The position numbers were made by a program, and so were the translations under genes. The notes beneath the pieces were generated by a model that did no database searches, was not told the DNA's origin, and saw only the letters and a list, made by a program, of their open reading frames with translations. From Tritrichomonas musculus (taxonomy: Eukaryota > Parabasalia > Tritrichomonadida > Tritrichomonadidae): a stretch of 64,000 nt of DNA. Shown piece after piece: positions 27,901 through 35,682 of the stretch (the stretch's first letter is position 1; the number at the start of each line of letters is the position of its first letter). Location of the stretch: contig JAPFFF010000010.1 of the NCBI GenBank assembly GCA_039105265.1, positions 868,001-932,000 on the forward strand, in the 5' to 3' direction.

Positions 27901-30113
27901 ATATCATAAGCCAAATTATGAAAGTACACAACAGCACCATCAGGCAAATAGTTCAATAGATCTTTATCGCAATCTTCACCTCTAAACTCTTTCTTAATCT
28001 TCCCGTTATCCTTATGCAAAACACACATGAATGGTCTATGGTACTCCTCTGAAGTATCAGCTTCAAAGTCCGCATACCAGTACGTAGGTGGTACTTTCTT
28101 TGGTTCACCCTTAACTGGTTTCTTCTCAAACGGAGCCATCAAACGAGTACAATATTTGGACTTGTAAGTGAGATCCGTTATCTCTTCATTAAGTAAATCA
28201 TTATAGAAAACCGTATTCAAAACTTTATACTGACCGTAAGTGATTGGTCTAAAGTAATTTTGTTTAAACAATTCTCTAACTAAATTCGAAGACGATATGT
28301 ATTTACGTCCTGTTCGCCAATGATCTACATTCCATTCTTTATTGTATTTATCATCATCACACTCACTTAAATGTTTAATGTAATACGTACTAAACTCCGT
28401 CACCTCCTCAAGAAAGTAATGTTTCTGATATATGTTAAAGTGATGTGTCCTATTTGGTTCCGCTTCATCAACACCCATGTAACATTTACGTTTACCTTCA
28501 CTAGTTGATTTTACCGATTGCTTCTTGTTTTTACCCAATGATTCATCATCAATGTACGTTAACTTGATATGTATACCGAATTCCATGCACAATTCATTAA
28601 TCGAACTCTGAGACAAATACCTATTTCGAATCCTCAAACGTATCTTGTCCAACGTAACCTTATCGTAACATCCAGTCTGCTCTAACGCATACACAAAGCA
28701 ACAATCATCTAATTCTCTTCTCTGCTTACCTTTTCCATCCACCAATGAATCAAATATCTGCAACCTTTTCAAATAGTCAACAACCCTTTTCGGGACCATC
28801 TCCTTCGTCAGATATTGGAAGAAAGAACCACCTCTATCGTTATTCCCATTGTAATGTTCAAACAAAGAGAACTTAAGTGCTGAAAACAATGACCATGTTG
28901 GCAACTCTTCACCGCCATTCTCATAGAAAAATTCTGGAGCCTTACTTTCAAGATCAAACACAAAATTCTCTTCCGTAAAGTTTTCCATCAATTTATTGAA
29001 TATCTCTGGTGTCAACGGTAACGACTTCCATGTACCATTAACATTAAACTGAATCTTATACATCTGTATTATCGGTAACTTCGCAATTGTATCTTCAAAG
29101 AACTCCTTCAATCTCGGAAACAACAATCGTCTACCTTCATTGTTAAGTGCTTCGAAATTGATTTCCCAATTGTATGGACTTAACTCCAATCTTTCCATGA
29201 TATCATCAACTAACTGCTTTTGTCTACCCTTATTTTCTTTCCATTCTTCAAACGTTATCTTATTCCTTTCATTGATTTCTTTTGGTGTAGCATTCATGAT
29301 TTCCATAGCTTCAACTCTTTTCTTATTCCTCAACGCATCTTCCGTCTTCCAAAATTCACGAAAATCCTTCGCATGCTCCCTAATCGAATCCAAAGTTGAT
29401 TTATCTCTTCTGTGTATCAAACGATCAAACCTTGAAGCCCTCTCACTCTTGCCTTCATCTACATGAACTCTATATCTATCTCTATCGAATTTCTTAAAGA
29501 ATTCATCATCTTCTTTTCGTTTATATTCATCGCTATCGACATACCTCTTTGGTTCTTTGTTTAACTTTGGTGGTAATGGTTTCAGTAATGGTTTATTCTT
29601 AATCATTTCATTCAAAGCTTTCGTATAATTCTTAACACTTTCGCCAAACATATACATATTATCATAATCGCCATCACCTTCATAACCCATACCAATTATC
29701 GTATATGCTATCATCCTTGCCAATGGTTCAACGGCTCGTTCAGAATCTTCATCAGCTTTAACGAGGATGTCATCCATCTCCTTCTCAGTAATGCCAATCA
29801 CAAACGCCAAATCAGCCAAATACCCAAAACCATCATCACCTTTACTCTTACACATTTCGCTCAAAGCCTTCGTATATTCATTAACCCTTTCAGCAAACCT
29901 ATGTATATTATCGTAATCAACATCACCTTTGTAACCCATATCAAGTATCGTATTCGATATCCATAACACCAATGGCTCATTGAGTCGTTCAGGTGCACCT
30001 TCAGCATTAACGAGAATGTCATCCATCTCAGCATCACTCATTCCGAGCATCAACGCCAAATCAAACAAATCAATGAAAGAATGTGCATCAAAAGCATTAT
30101 TACTATCACTCAT
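24990..30113 (-). CDS. B-family DNA polymerase with N-terminal repeats, OTU-like segment and C-terminal primase-like domain
   Basis: A protein of 1707 residues. In order: two copies of a 110-residue unit (1-185, with MSDAEMDDILVNAEGAPERL and ITEKEMDDILVKADEDSERA); a charged linker; an OTU-like cysteine segment (about 465-570, DDCCFVYALEQTGCYD); exonuclease motif I (DFEADTSEE, about 683); polymerase motif A (DFDAVSLYPSAM, about 970), motif B (IMNSCYGK) and motif C (YYQDTDSFMI, about 1206), of the protein-primed type; then about 1440-1600 an archaeo-eukaryotic-primase-like block with GLGVIDFDIN (about 1465), SGSGGLHVYV (about 1504) and an EIDYIAAV strand (about 1530), and a helical C-terminus. 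Replicates the element. The primase-like part is odd for a protein-primed enzyme. Confidence 0.9.
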   Translation of the reverse strand: MSDSNNAFDAHSFIDLFDLALMLGMSDAEMDDILVNAEGAPERLNEPLVLWISNTILDMGYKGDVDYDNIHRFAERVNEYTKALSEMCKSKGDDGFGYLADLAFVIGITEKEMDDILVKADEDSERAVEPLARMIAYTIIGMGYEGDGDYDNMYMFGESVKNYTKALNEMIKNKPLLKPLPPKLNKEPKRYVDSDEYKRKEDDEFFKKFDRDRYRVHVDEGKSERASRFDRLIHRRDKSTLDSIREHAKDFREFWKTEDALRNKKRVEAMEIMNATPKEINERNKITFEEWKENKGRQKQLVDDIMERLELSPYNWEINFEALNNEGRRLLFPRLKEFFEDTIAKLPIIQMYKIQFNVNGTWKSLPLTPEIFNKLMENFTEENFVFDLESKAPEFFYENGGEELPTWSLFSALKFSLFEHYNGNNDRGGSFFQYLTKEMVPKRVVDYLKRLQIFDSLVDGKGKQRRELDDCCFVYALEQTGCYDKVTLDKIRLRIRNRYLSQSSINELCMEFGIHIKLTYIDDESLGKNKKQSVKSTSEGKRKCYMGVDEAEPNRTHHFNIYQKHYFLEEVTEFSTYYIKHLSECDDDKYNKEWNVDHWRTGRKYISSSNLVRELFKQNYFRPITYGQYKVLNTVFYNDLLNEEITDLTYKSKYCTRLMAPFEKKPVKGEPKKVPPTYWYADFEADTSEEYHRPFMCVLHKDNGKIKKEFRGEDCDKDLLNYLPDGAVVYFHNLAYDIRMIRPTGTYEDKVKVGSKKVQKTMYNGIIKSIIKGTKTMMADVRFNGKVIHFKDTLPVLSCKLSELPKMFDIKGIKKELFPYNYYTLDRLNRGGVGVISEAGLFEVEPWTDEQMNVFKENIDGIDGCRIDDDHFDMWKYCSFYCQQDVNILREGFNKFRNGFIEDFDIDPFKFISISSLANEVFKQRVYYPNRNLFELGGVVRKFCSRAIYGGRCMTAYNKKWHTTVPLCDFDAVSLYPSAMARLYTVEGRPIVITEDKLNYEFLSKQSAYVVDIEITKVNKHYPFPLIVRKVDGLNLNDDNLKDGEVVKMTVDNIMLEDLIKFQEIEFKLLRGYYWNGKKDYTIQKEIRNIFSKRLEYKKSGNPLQQLYKLIMNSCYGKTIERPIEKDFKYFHEGEELDRYWKKNYYKIVEDNSLKGTDNHAVKTLKPIDKHFNFSLLGIQVLSMSKRIMNEVMCLAFDIGCCIYYQDTDSFMIKRSDLEILEKGFKERYNRDLIGANLGNFHCDFPSINGHDEMPFSVEAYFLMKKMYVHKITDSSNEIDYVIRGKGLTQKSIQYAFRDKQFNGNVMELYKHLYEGNEYTFDLTKGQPCFSMNKDMTVSTLKKFERKIKVTYEEGDVEWYGKQQKANGYDYDNAKSLCLKSNIDGLLGIDESEIDPLLADRELMSGLIESLSESVKDRSLRKRFENHFMMTFNNLKYGSVKGGSVCDKFLSKQTGMRLNVNECFGLGVIDFDINKGLSDDERKKIRERIMSKLSIDDIVVRSGSGGLHVYVNNDFNELYKNAYIKCYACDEYEIDYIAAVKEDKQAGVMLPGSFNANGKYEFVRGSFESIIKRSAKDVLKDLELTLKLDAKPRDILDDSFNGPIEYLSDDDEMKLVNGLTGMEVHNFASKIDERLSLMPLFCAINCLSPTNREKAYDMVLSKCNLSDKAMMNFDEVKDNCLDKHTHINVLRKIIRLYNNRYYVNESI

Positions 30114-30165
30114 CTTATTTTATGTCAAATAAAAATATTATAAAAGATATCTAAAGACCATCGTT

Positions 30166-30514
30166 TTAAATTTTCACATCATCTCAGACCACTTTATCGC
30201 AAAACTTATGATCCCTATCTGCCCCTTCCAACCCTTCAATTCAACCCTCACATCTCCACCTCCAAGCCTGTCGTGATTCCTGACCTAACTTCCCAGACCT
30301 TCACTTTCGAATCATTTCTCAAGGATCACATAAATTCATCTCCAACCCTTCATTCCCGAATCCGATCTGAACTCCATAGACACCCAATTCTTAAATCCAA
30401 CTCAGCAACGGAAATCGTTAACGAATTCTTAAGGTTTTCAAGACGATCCTTCAAAATGATTCAAAAGGTGGGATTGAGGACCGAAGGTCCGAAATCACGC
30501 CTTTTATATGTAGT
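30166..30514 (-). repeat. Right terminal inverted repeat of Polinton A
   Basis: Reverse complement of 8864-9212, 349 bases, with about one mismatch seen. It ends ...CCTTTTATATGTAGT and is followed directly by the duplicated TTAAC. Near-identity of the two repeats indicates a young insertion or ongoing correction. Confidence 0.93.
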
Positions 30515-30518
30515 TTAA
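30273..30518 (+). CDS. Outward-reading ORF in right terminal repeat
   Basis: A protein of 81 residues, identical to the first 81 of the ORF in the left repeat. Here the stop codon TAA lies in the flanking duplicated bases, so the frame runs through the element end at both sides. It is related to the N-terminal part of the first gene of Polinton B. A function is not established. Confidence 0.4.
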   Translation: MIPDLTSQTFTFESFLKDHINSSPTLHSRIRSELHRHPILKSNSATEIVNEFLRFSRRSFKMIQKVGLRTEGPKSRLLYVV

Positions 30519-30519
30519 C
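30515..30519 (+). repeat. Right copy of the Polinton A target-site duplication
   Basis: TTAAC (TTAACA with one more base) directly follows the right terminal repeat and matches 8859-8863. Confidence 0.75.
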
Positions 30520-32216
30520 ATTTGATTTTAATGCTTTCAGCTTATAGCTTATATATTGCTCAAACAACTAATACTTTTATAATTTTAAAAATCTTTTCAT
30601 ACATTTTTTCCCCCTCAATTTTAATTTTTTCACATACTTAGAAAAACTGCGAAATGCGGAAGTTTTTAAATATTCATTGTTTTCTTTTAATCAAAGTAAT
30701 TTAATAAATCAAAATATTAATAATTAAAATATGGTTGATGTTTACAATACTGCTATTTAGAAATCAATTGTATATCTTGAATGCATTTTGAATAATAATC
30801 ACTATTTTATAGCAAGACCAGATTTTTGGCTTTGAGTAAATAATTTGAGTATTATATGTTACACATGATGAAAATGATCTTAAAAAATATCACATTATGA
30901 AGTATTTGTGCATATAAATATAATTTATATGGTGATTGAATAATATCCTTACAGTTCATTATTTTTTTATGAGTTAAATCACAATTTTACATTTTTTTGA
31001 CTTCTATTTATTAACGTATTTTGAAAATGAACTTTTTGATAATGAAATAGCCCATAAATTGAATGGTAAAACGATTATTTGGAATTGAAAAAAATAATAT
31101 TAAATCATTTTTATCTTTCATGATATAACTCAGAAGACAATATTGTTCATTTTAGCAAGTCTGAATCACATACAAATGATTATGAAGTTTTTTGGCTTAA
31201 TTCTTTTAGCATGAATTCATTAAATTGATCTCAAATCTCAATTATTTAGCTGAAATATACAACTACGTGATTATTTTCGACATTTAAGATATTTGATTTA
31301 CATATCCTATGATCTGATTTACGAAAAATATATTTATATATATATATACTTTTTGATCAGAATATATATAAGTACTTTTATAGCAATTTTATAAAACTTC
31401 TATTTCTGAAAATAAGGGTCGTGTATCATTTTATTTTTTTCACAAAAAGTTTTAATTGGCATATTAACTTTTTTAACAGAATTTTTTCAATATCAAAAAT
31501 TGATATATACAAGAAATGTTCTTTATCAATAATTTAAACAATTCTAATAAAGCCTACTTGATGAAAGCAAGCAGTTAAAATTCAATTCATGCCCACTTTA
31601 TTTAATTTTTTTTTTTTGAATCATGACATTATTGCGACTTTTCTATTTCGACAAAACAACTTATAAATGAATTGTTTTAAATTGTTGTTGATTAAAATTA
31701 AATCAAGTTCGATTCATTTACAATTAATGCCCACTTTATTTAATTTTTTTTTTATTTTGAATCATGACATTATTGCGACTTTTCAATTTCGACAATGATT
31801 ATTTTCGTCTTTTCATTTAATATTTTTAGCTATTGTCATTATTTTTTCAAATTTCAAATAGTTTGGTTTCATATATTTAACATTCTTGTTTTAAATCTTT
31901 TGACCAAATTATAATTTTCAGACACATCGTTTTGGTTAAAATGCGCAATTAATGTATGTTGGTATATACAGCGATTTGCAAAAATTAAAACCTTTTCTCA
32001 AAATTTCTAACTTTGATTTAAATAATATTATTGGATTTATATAATGAATTTTATTAAATGAAATATGCAAAAATCATGACTTTTATTCAAAACTTCTGAC
32101 TTTCATTCATCATTTAAATACATTCAAATTTTTTTTATATATTTTTATGAAATATGAAATTTCAGCAATTTTCATAATCAAAAAGAAAAATAAAAAAGTA
32201 AAATAAGAATTTCGAT
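30520..32216. other. AT-rich host stretch without genes
   Basis: Nothing coding is recognised. It contains the 138-bp-spaced direct repeat listed separately and a TATATATATA run near 31340. It was continuous with the stretch left of Polinton A before insertion. Confidence 0.6.
31583..31795 (+). repeat. Direct repeat of about 72 bp, two copies 138 bp apart
   Basis: Copy 1 (about 31583-31654) and copy 2 (about 31721-31794) share ATGCCCACTTTATTTAATTT, a T-run of differing length, then GAATCATGACATTATTGCGA and CTTTTC(T/A)ATTTCGACAA. Two copies of the same stretch in non-coding DNA suggest a local duplication. Confidence 0.65.
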
Positions 32217-33484
32217 TTATTCATCAGTACGTTTATAATCACCATTAGGATCTTCTTGATATTTTTTTTTTCTTATCAATCTAGCTTTATTTTTTTTAGA
32301 TCTAAATTCAATTGAATCAGAATCAATTCTCCTTCTTTGTAATTCTTGTGAATCTTTTCTTATCTCATTTTCAACATCTTGATTTAACGATGGAGCATTG
32401 CAACATTCTCTAATAATGAAAGGAGCTTCGATGGGATCATTTTGCTTGATAATGCCAGCAGCAATTCTTCCTTCGATTCTATTCCAATATTTCATTTTTG
32501 GCACAACTTGATTATACGTTGAATTAACGGATTCGACGCATTGAGTGGAATAATAAACTGACGTGTGACCAATGTCATCAGCAAAGTCATCTATGAAATC
32601 ATTTAATACATCAATTAAAGGCTCATGCTCAATACCTTGCATCCATACTTGATGAATTTCATTTTCATCATGAATGCAACATGAATGATCTCCTAAGTAA
32701 TGTGGAACAGTTGATAGCCACATTGAAAGGCGTTTATCATCATTTTTTTCTCTAAGACAAGTGTTGAACCATTTTAGTAATCGCCCTTCTAAACCATCAA
32801 AAGGTTTGTTGACTACATCTTCTTCATTTTCGGTGCTTATATAACGAAATATTTTATTATCGTTGATCATTTTTGTAAGCGCTTTTTTAAAGGAAATTCT
32901 GAAATGGCCGGGATCAAATGCAATTTTATCATTTAACTCATACTCTTTGTATAATTTTTTGTTTTTGTTATCTCTATCTTTTGAAATAGTTTTTATTTGA
33001 CCATTAATTCCTCGTTGTTGAAGAGTTTTAAACACAAGTTTTGTTCCTTCTGTCTCCATTGAATTTGAACTACCATCAAAATTGCCATTAGGACGTGAAC
33101 CACCAAATTTAGTGAGAGTAGCATCAGCTAAAACTTTTTTGTAACAGTATCAACTGCTGTGACGGTTCCATGAATACCTCGCCCTTTTGATGACCATCTG
33201 CAATCTAAAGCCATATCACCTGAAAAAGAAACACATGCTTCTTGTTCAAGTTCATTTGCTTTAGATATTAATCTTGGCTCAGATTTTTTCTGACAACGAA
33301 AAAATGTTGACCTTGACTGTGTTCGTCGGCCAGTCATATTAATAATATTTTTTACAGTTTGAAAGCCAGCACCTGTATAATATGAAGCAGCCACCATTGA
33401 ATCTCCTGATACAATTTCGTCATTTTTTGTATCAGCATTTTGAAGCCGGGCTTGTGTTGCTTTGTATGTTCGCTGCCAAGACAT
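32217..33484 (-). mobile_element. Decayed DNA transposon, Kolobok/Mutator-like transposase
   Basis: Two minus-strand frames (33128-33484 and 32217-33059) continue one protein: the first ends in HGTVTAVDTVTKK and the next frame carries ADATLTKFGG and NFDGSSNSMETEGTKL, so one frame shift at the A-run near 33135 separates them. Family features: SGDMALDCRWSSKGRG (first Asp), ISKDRDNKNKK (second Asp), DPGHF and CVESVNSTYNQVVPK (possible Glu), as in the PF20700-type transposases of Kolobok/Mutator-like cut-and-paste elements. The C-terminus is Lys/Arg-rich. No terminal inverted repeats were found by eye, so the ends are unknown. Family placement is from memory and tentative. Confidence 0.6.
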
Positions 33485-34036
33485 AAAATAATAATAATAA
33501 AAGGCGCCAAAAGTTAAACTTTTTGTGCTTTTCTTTGAAAATTTGAATAAAACAAAATGAGACTCTAAGCATTAAAAGTATTCAATTTGATTTCATTATA
33601 TAAACATATTTTAATAATAAAAATTAAATCATTTAATAAATTTTTATTTTTTATATCAAATTTAAAATTAATTTTTATTATAAATCTAACAAGTTTTGTT
33701 TTATTTCAAAAACTTTGAAATTCAAAAAATTGGATCAAACTTTTCTACGCGAGCCGAACAAAAATCAAAAAAAGCGCAACGTTACGTTGTGAGTATGGAT
33801 GTGAAAATTATATATTTTTAAGGAGAAGACACAATTTAAAAATGGGAAGGTACTTATGGGGTGTGCAAAATTTGAGAGGAAATTTGAATGAAACTCTCAC
33901 AATTAATGAATTGGCAGAAAATTATGACACTCGACCCTTAATTGTTTTTAATCAAATAAAAAAGCAATGTTTATATATAATTAAGAATTTAATATTTATA
34001 AATAAAATAAAATTTTGAATATATTAATTATATACC

Positions 34037-34038
<2 letters not shown>

Positions 34039-34094
<56 letters not shown>
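34039..34094 (+). repeat. Poly(A) tract of 56 bases
   Basis: An uninterrupted A-run upstream of the DHHC gene; a T-run of about 30 bases lies at 35343-35372 downstream of it. These are simple homopolymers. The rest of 33485-34128 is AT-rich; it holds a short open frame (about 33842-34017, 58 codons) that I do not recognise and an inverted CAACG-TTA-CGTTG at 33777-33789. Confidence 0.9.
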
Positions 34095-34095
<1 letters not shown>

Positions 34096-34128
34096 AATAT
34101 GAGATTAAATTGACCATTCAATAGTTGA

Positions 34129-34140
34129 TCATCTTTTTTA
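34129..34140 (+). promoter_or_regulatory. Initiator-like motif of the DHHC gene
   Basis: TCATCTTTTTTA lies 8 bases before the out-of-frame ATG at 34148 and 15 bases before the ATG at 34156; it fits the trichomonad TCA-type initiator with the A as first transcribed base. Confidence 0.4.
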
Positions 34141-34155
34141 ACATTATATGGCATC

Positions 34156-35127
34156 ATGATTCAGAACGAATGCGTAAATGAAAGCAGAGATTATGAAAAT
34201 AATAATTTTCCTGGATTCACTATATGGCATCATGATAAATATTGCTGCATTAGAAATGCAATTTATATTAAAAAATTACCAAATAAAGTTTTTTTAGGAC
34301 ATTGGGAAGTTCAACCCGAATTTCCAATTTTTGTCACGATATTAATTGTTACATCGTATTTCTTTGGAATGATTATAATACTGCCTACATGGAAATACAA
34401 ATATAGCTTCATAATCAGTTTTTTCTTCTCAATCACGTTTATATTATGTATATATTCATATTTTAGAATTATAATTGATGGTCCAGGCTATTTTCCCTTT
34501 TATTGGCCACTCAAACGCAGCAAAAATCAAAATTTAATAAATGATGATGAAACATCATTTTTAATTGACCAAGAAACAGATGAATATTCACCTTCTGGTA
34601 TGTTATCAACCATCGAACAAGTTTATTGGGTCAATAAACGAAAACGTCCTAATCGTTCCATTATGGCAGGACGTAGGTTTGTTATTCGGCCAGATCACTT
34701 TTGCAACTGGACAACTTCCTACATTGGGAAACGAAATTACAAATTTTTCCTTCTTTTTAATTTCTGGGGATTTGTGTACGTTTTGATTTTTACTTTTTGT
34801 TGTGTTGTTGAATCTTTTTATGAGTTCGATGTAGATAATTTTACGGTGAAAGCCGGCTTTATTTTACTGTTTTTGTCCGCTTGTTTTTTCTTTTTGCTAA
34901 TGACGGGATATTTTACTGCAATTCTGACTTATAATATGTGCATAAATCGGACAATTTGGGAAGAACAAAATGGAATTGAAAGATCAAAATTTGACAGAGG
35001 TTTTTATGAAAATGTTGCTGATGTTTGCGGGTCCTGGTCAAAGTGGTATACGTTTCTATTGCCTATTTCACCATGGACTGAATTGACAAATGAAGAACTG
35101 ATAAAGAATTATCATTCTTATTATTAA
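34156..35127 (+). CDS. Divergent DHHC-type protein S-acyltransferase (DHFC)
   Basis: A membrane enzyme that attaches palmitate to cysteines of other proteins. It has 323 residues with four hydrophobic segments (about 55-75, 82-103, 194-218, 232-260) and the active region between the second pair, the usual topology. The active motif is DHFC at 180-183 within RPDHFCNWTTSYIGKRNYKF, keeping the nucleophile Cys183. The two zinc-binding Cys clusters normally just upstream are absent: VNKRKRPNRSIMAGRRFVIR has no Cys. The C-terminal YENVADVCGS..FLLPISPW part fits the family's TTxE/NPF area only loosely. An earlier ATG at 34148 opens a three-codon frame whose TGA overlaps the start at 34156. Activity is uncertain. 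Confidence 0.75.
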   Translation: MIQNECVNESRDYENNNFPGFTIWHHDKYCCIRNAIYIKKLPNKVFLGHWEVQPEFPIFVTILIVTSYFFGMIIILPTWKYKYSFIISFFFSITFILCIYSYFRIIIDGPGYFPFYWPLKRSKNQNLINDDETSFLIDQETDEYSPSGMLSTIEQVYWVNKRKRPNRSIMAGRRFVIRPDHFCNWTTSYIGKRNYKFFLLFNFWGFVYVLIFTFCCVVESFYEFDVDNFTVKAGFILLFLSACFFFLLMTGYFTAILTYNMCINRTIWEEQNGIERSKFDRGFYENVADVCGSWSKWYTFLLPISPWTELTNEELIKNYHSYY

Positions 35128-35682
35128 TCACAGAATATGTATTTATATGTTAATAAAAACTTGCTTTGGATTTAATTAATCTGTTTATTAAGTTTTAATT
35201 TAGAATTGAGATTGATAATTATCAAATTGAATTTAAATTTATCATACTTTTTCTACAATCAGCATTTTTTCAATTTTATTTTTCATTATTATGCTAAATA
35301 AAATGTTTTTAAATCTCATAAATGTTTAATTCTTTTGTTAATTCATCTTTTTTTTTTTTTTTTTTTTTTTTTAATCTTTATTAAAGCCACAAATAAATAT
35401 AACTGCAATTTAAATATTAATTAGTCACTATTTTTATATAAAATTTTTTTATTATCAAGATAAAAATGATTCTATTATTCAAATTTTGAATGCTTTACAT
35501 TTCACACAAAAAAATACATTTATCTTTATTAAAAAATAAAAATTTAAAATTTATAATATTAATTTAGAAATATAAAAACTTTAAAATATTAAAATATTAA
35601 CTATTTTTATACTTATTTTGAATTCATTGAAAAAAGCTAATGATTGAATACTCTAACGATAAAAATATAAATAATTTAAAAA
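35128..35682. other. AT-rich gap between DHHC and ankyrin genes
   Basis: A T-run at about 35343-35372 and runs of A/T. No open frame or motif recognised. Confidence 0.6.

Larger units (their letters stand above)
8864..30514 (+). mobile_element. Polinton/Maverick A, complete-looking element
   Basis: A 21.65-kb element with 349-bp terminal inverted repeats, a flanking TTAAC duplication and the full Polinton gene kit: retroviral-type integrase, B-family DNA polymerase with an OTU-like segment, double-jelly-roll-type capsid protein, packaging ATPase, other virion-like proteins, fiber-like protein, HNH endonuclease and KilA-N protein. The main reading frames are open and the repeats differ at about one site over the parts compared, so it looks whole and young. 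Genes run on both strands in short divergent and convergent groups with small gaps. Whether it is mobile cannot be judged from sequence. Confidence 0.93.

Noticed and set aside
31330-31375. TA-rich run as a replication origin
   Set aside because: Simple dinucleotide repeat in AT-rich host DNA; nothing specific supports an origin.
33842-34017. 58-codon plus-strand frame starting MGRYLWGVQN
   Set aside because: No family, no conservation evidence, ends in AT-rich low complexity; not listed as a gene.
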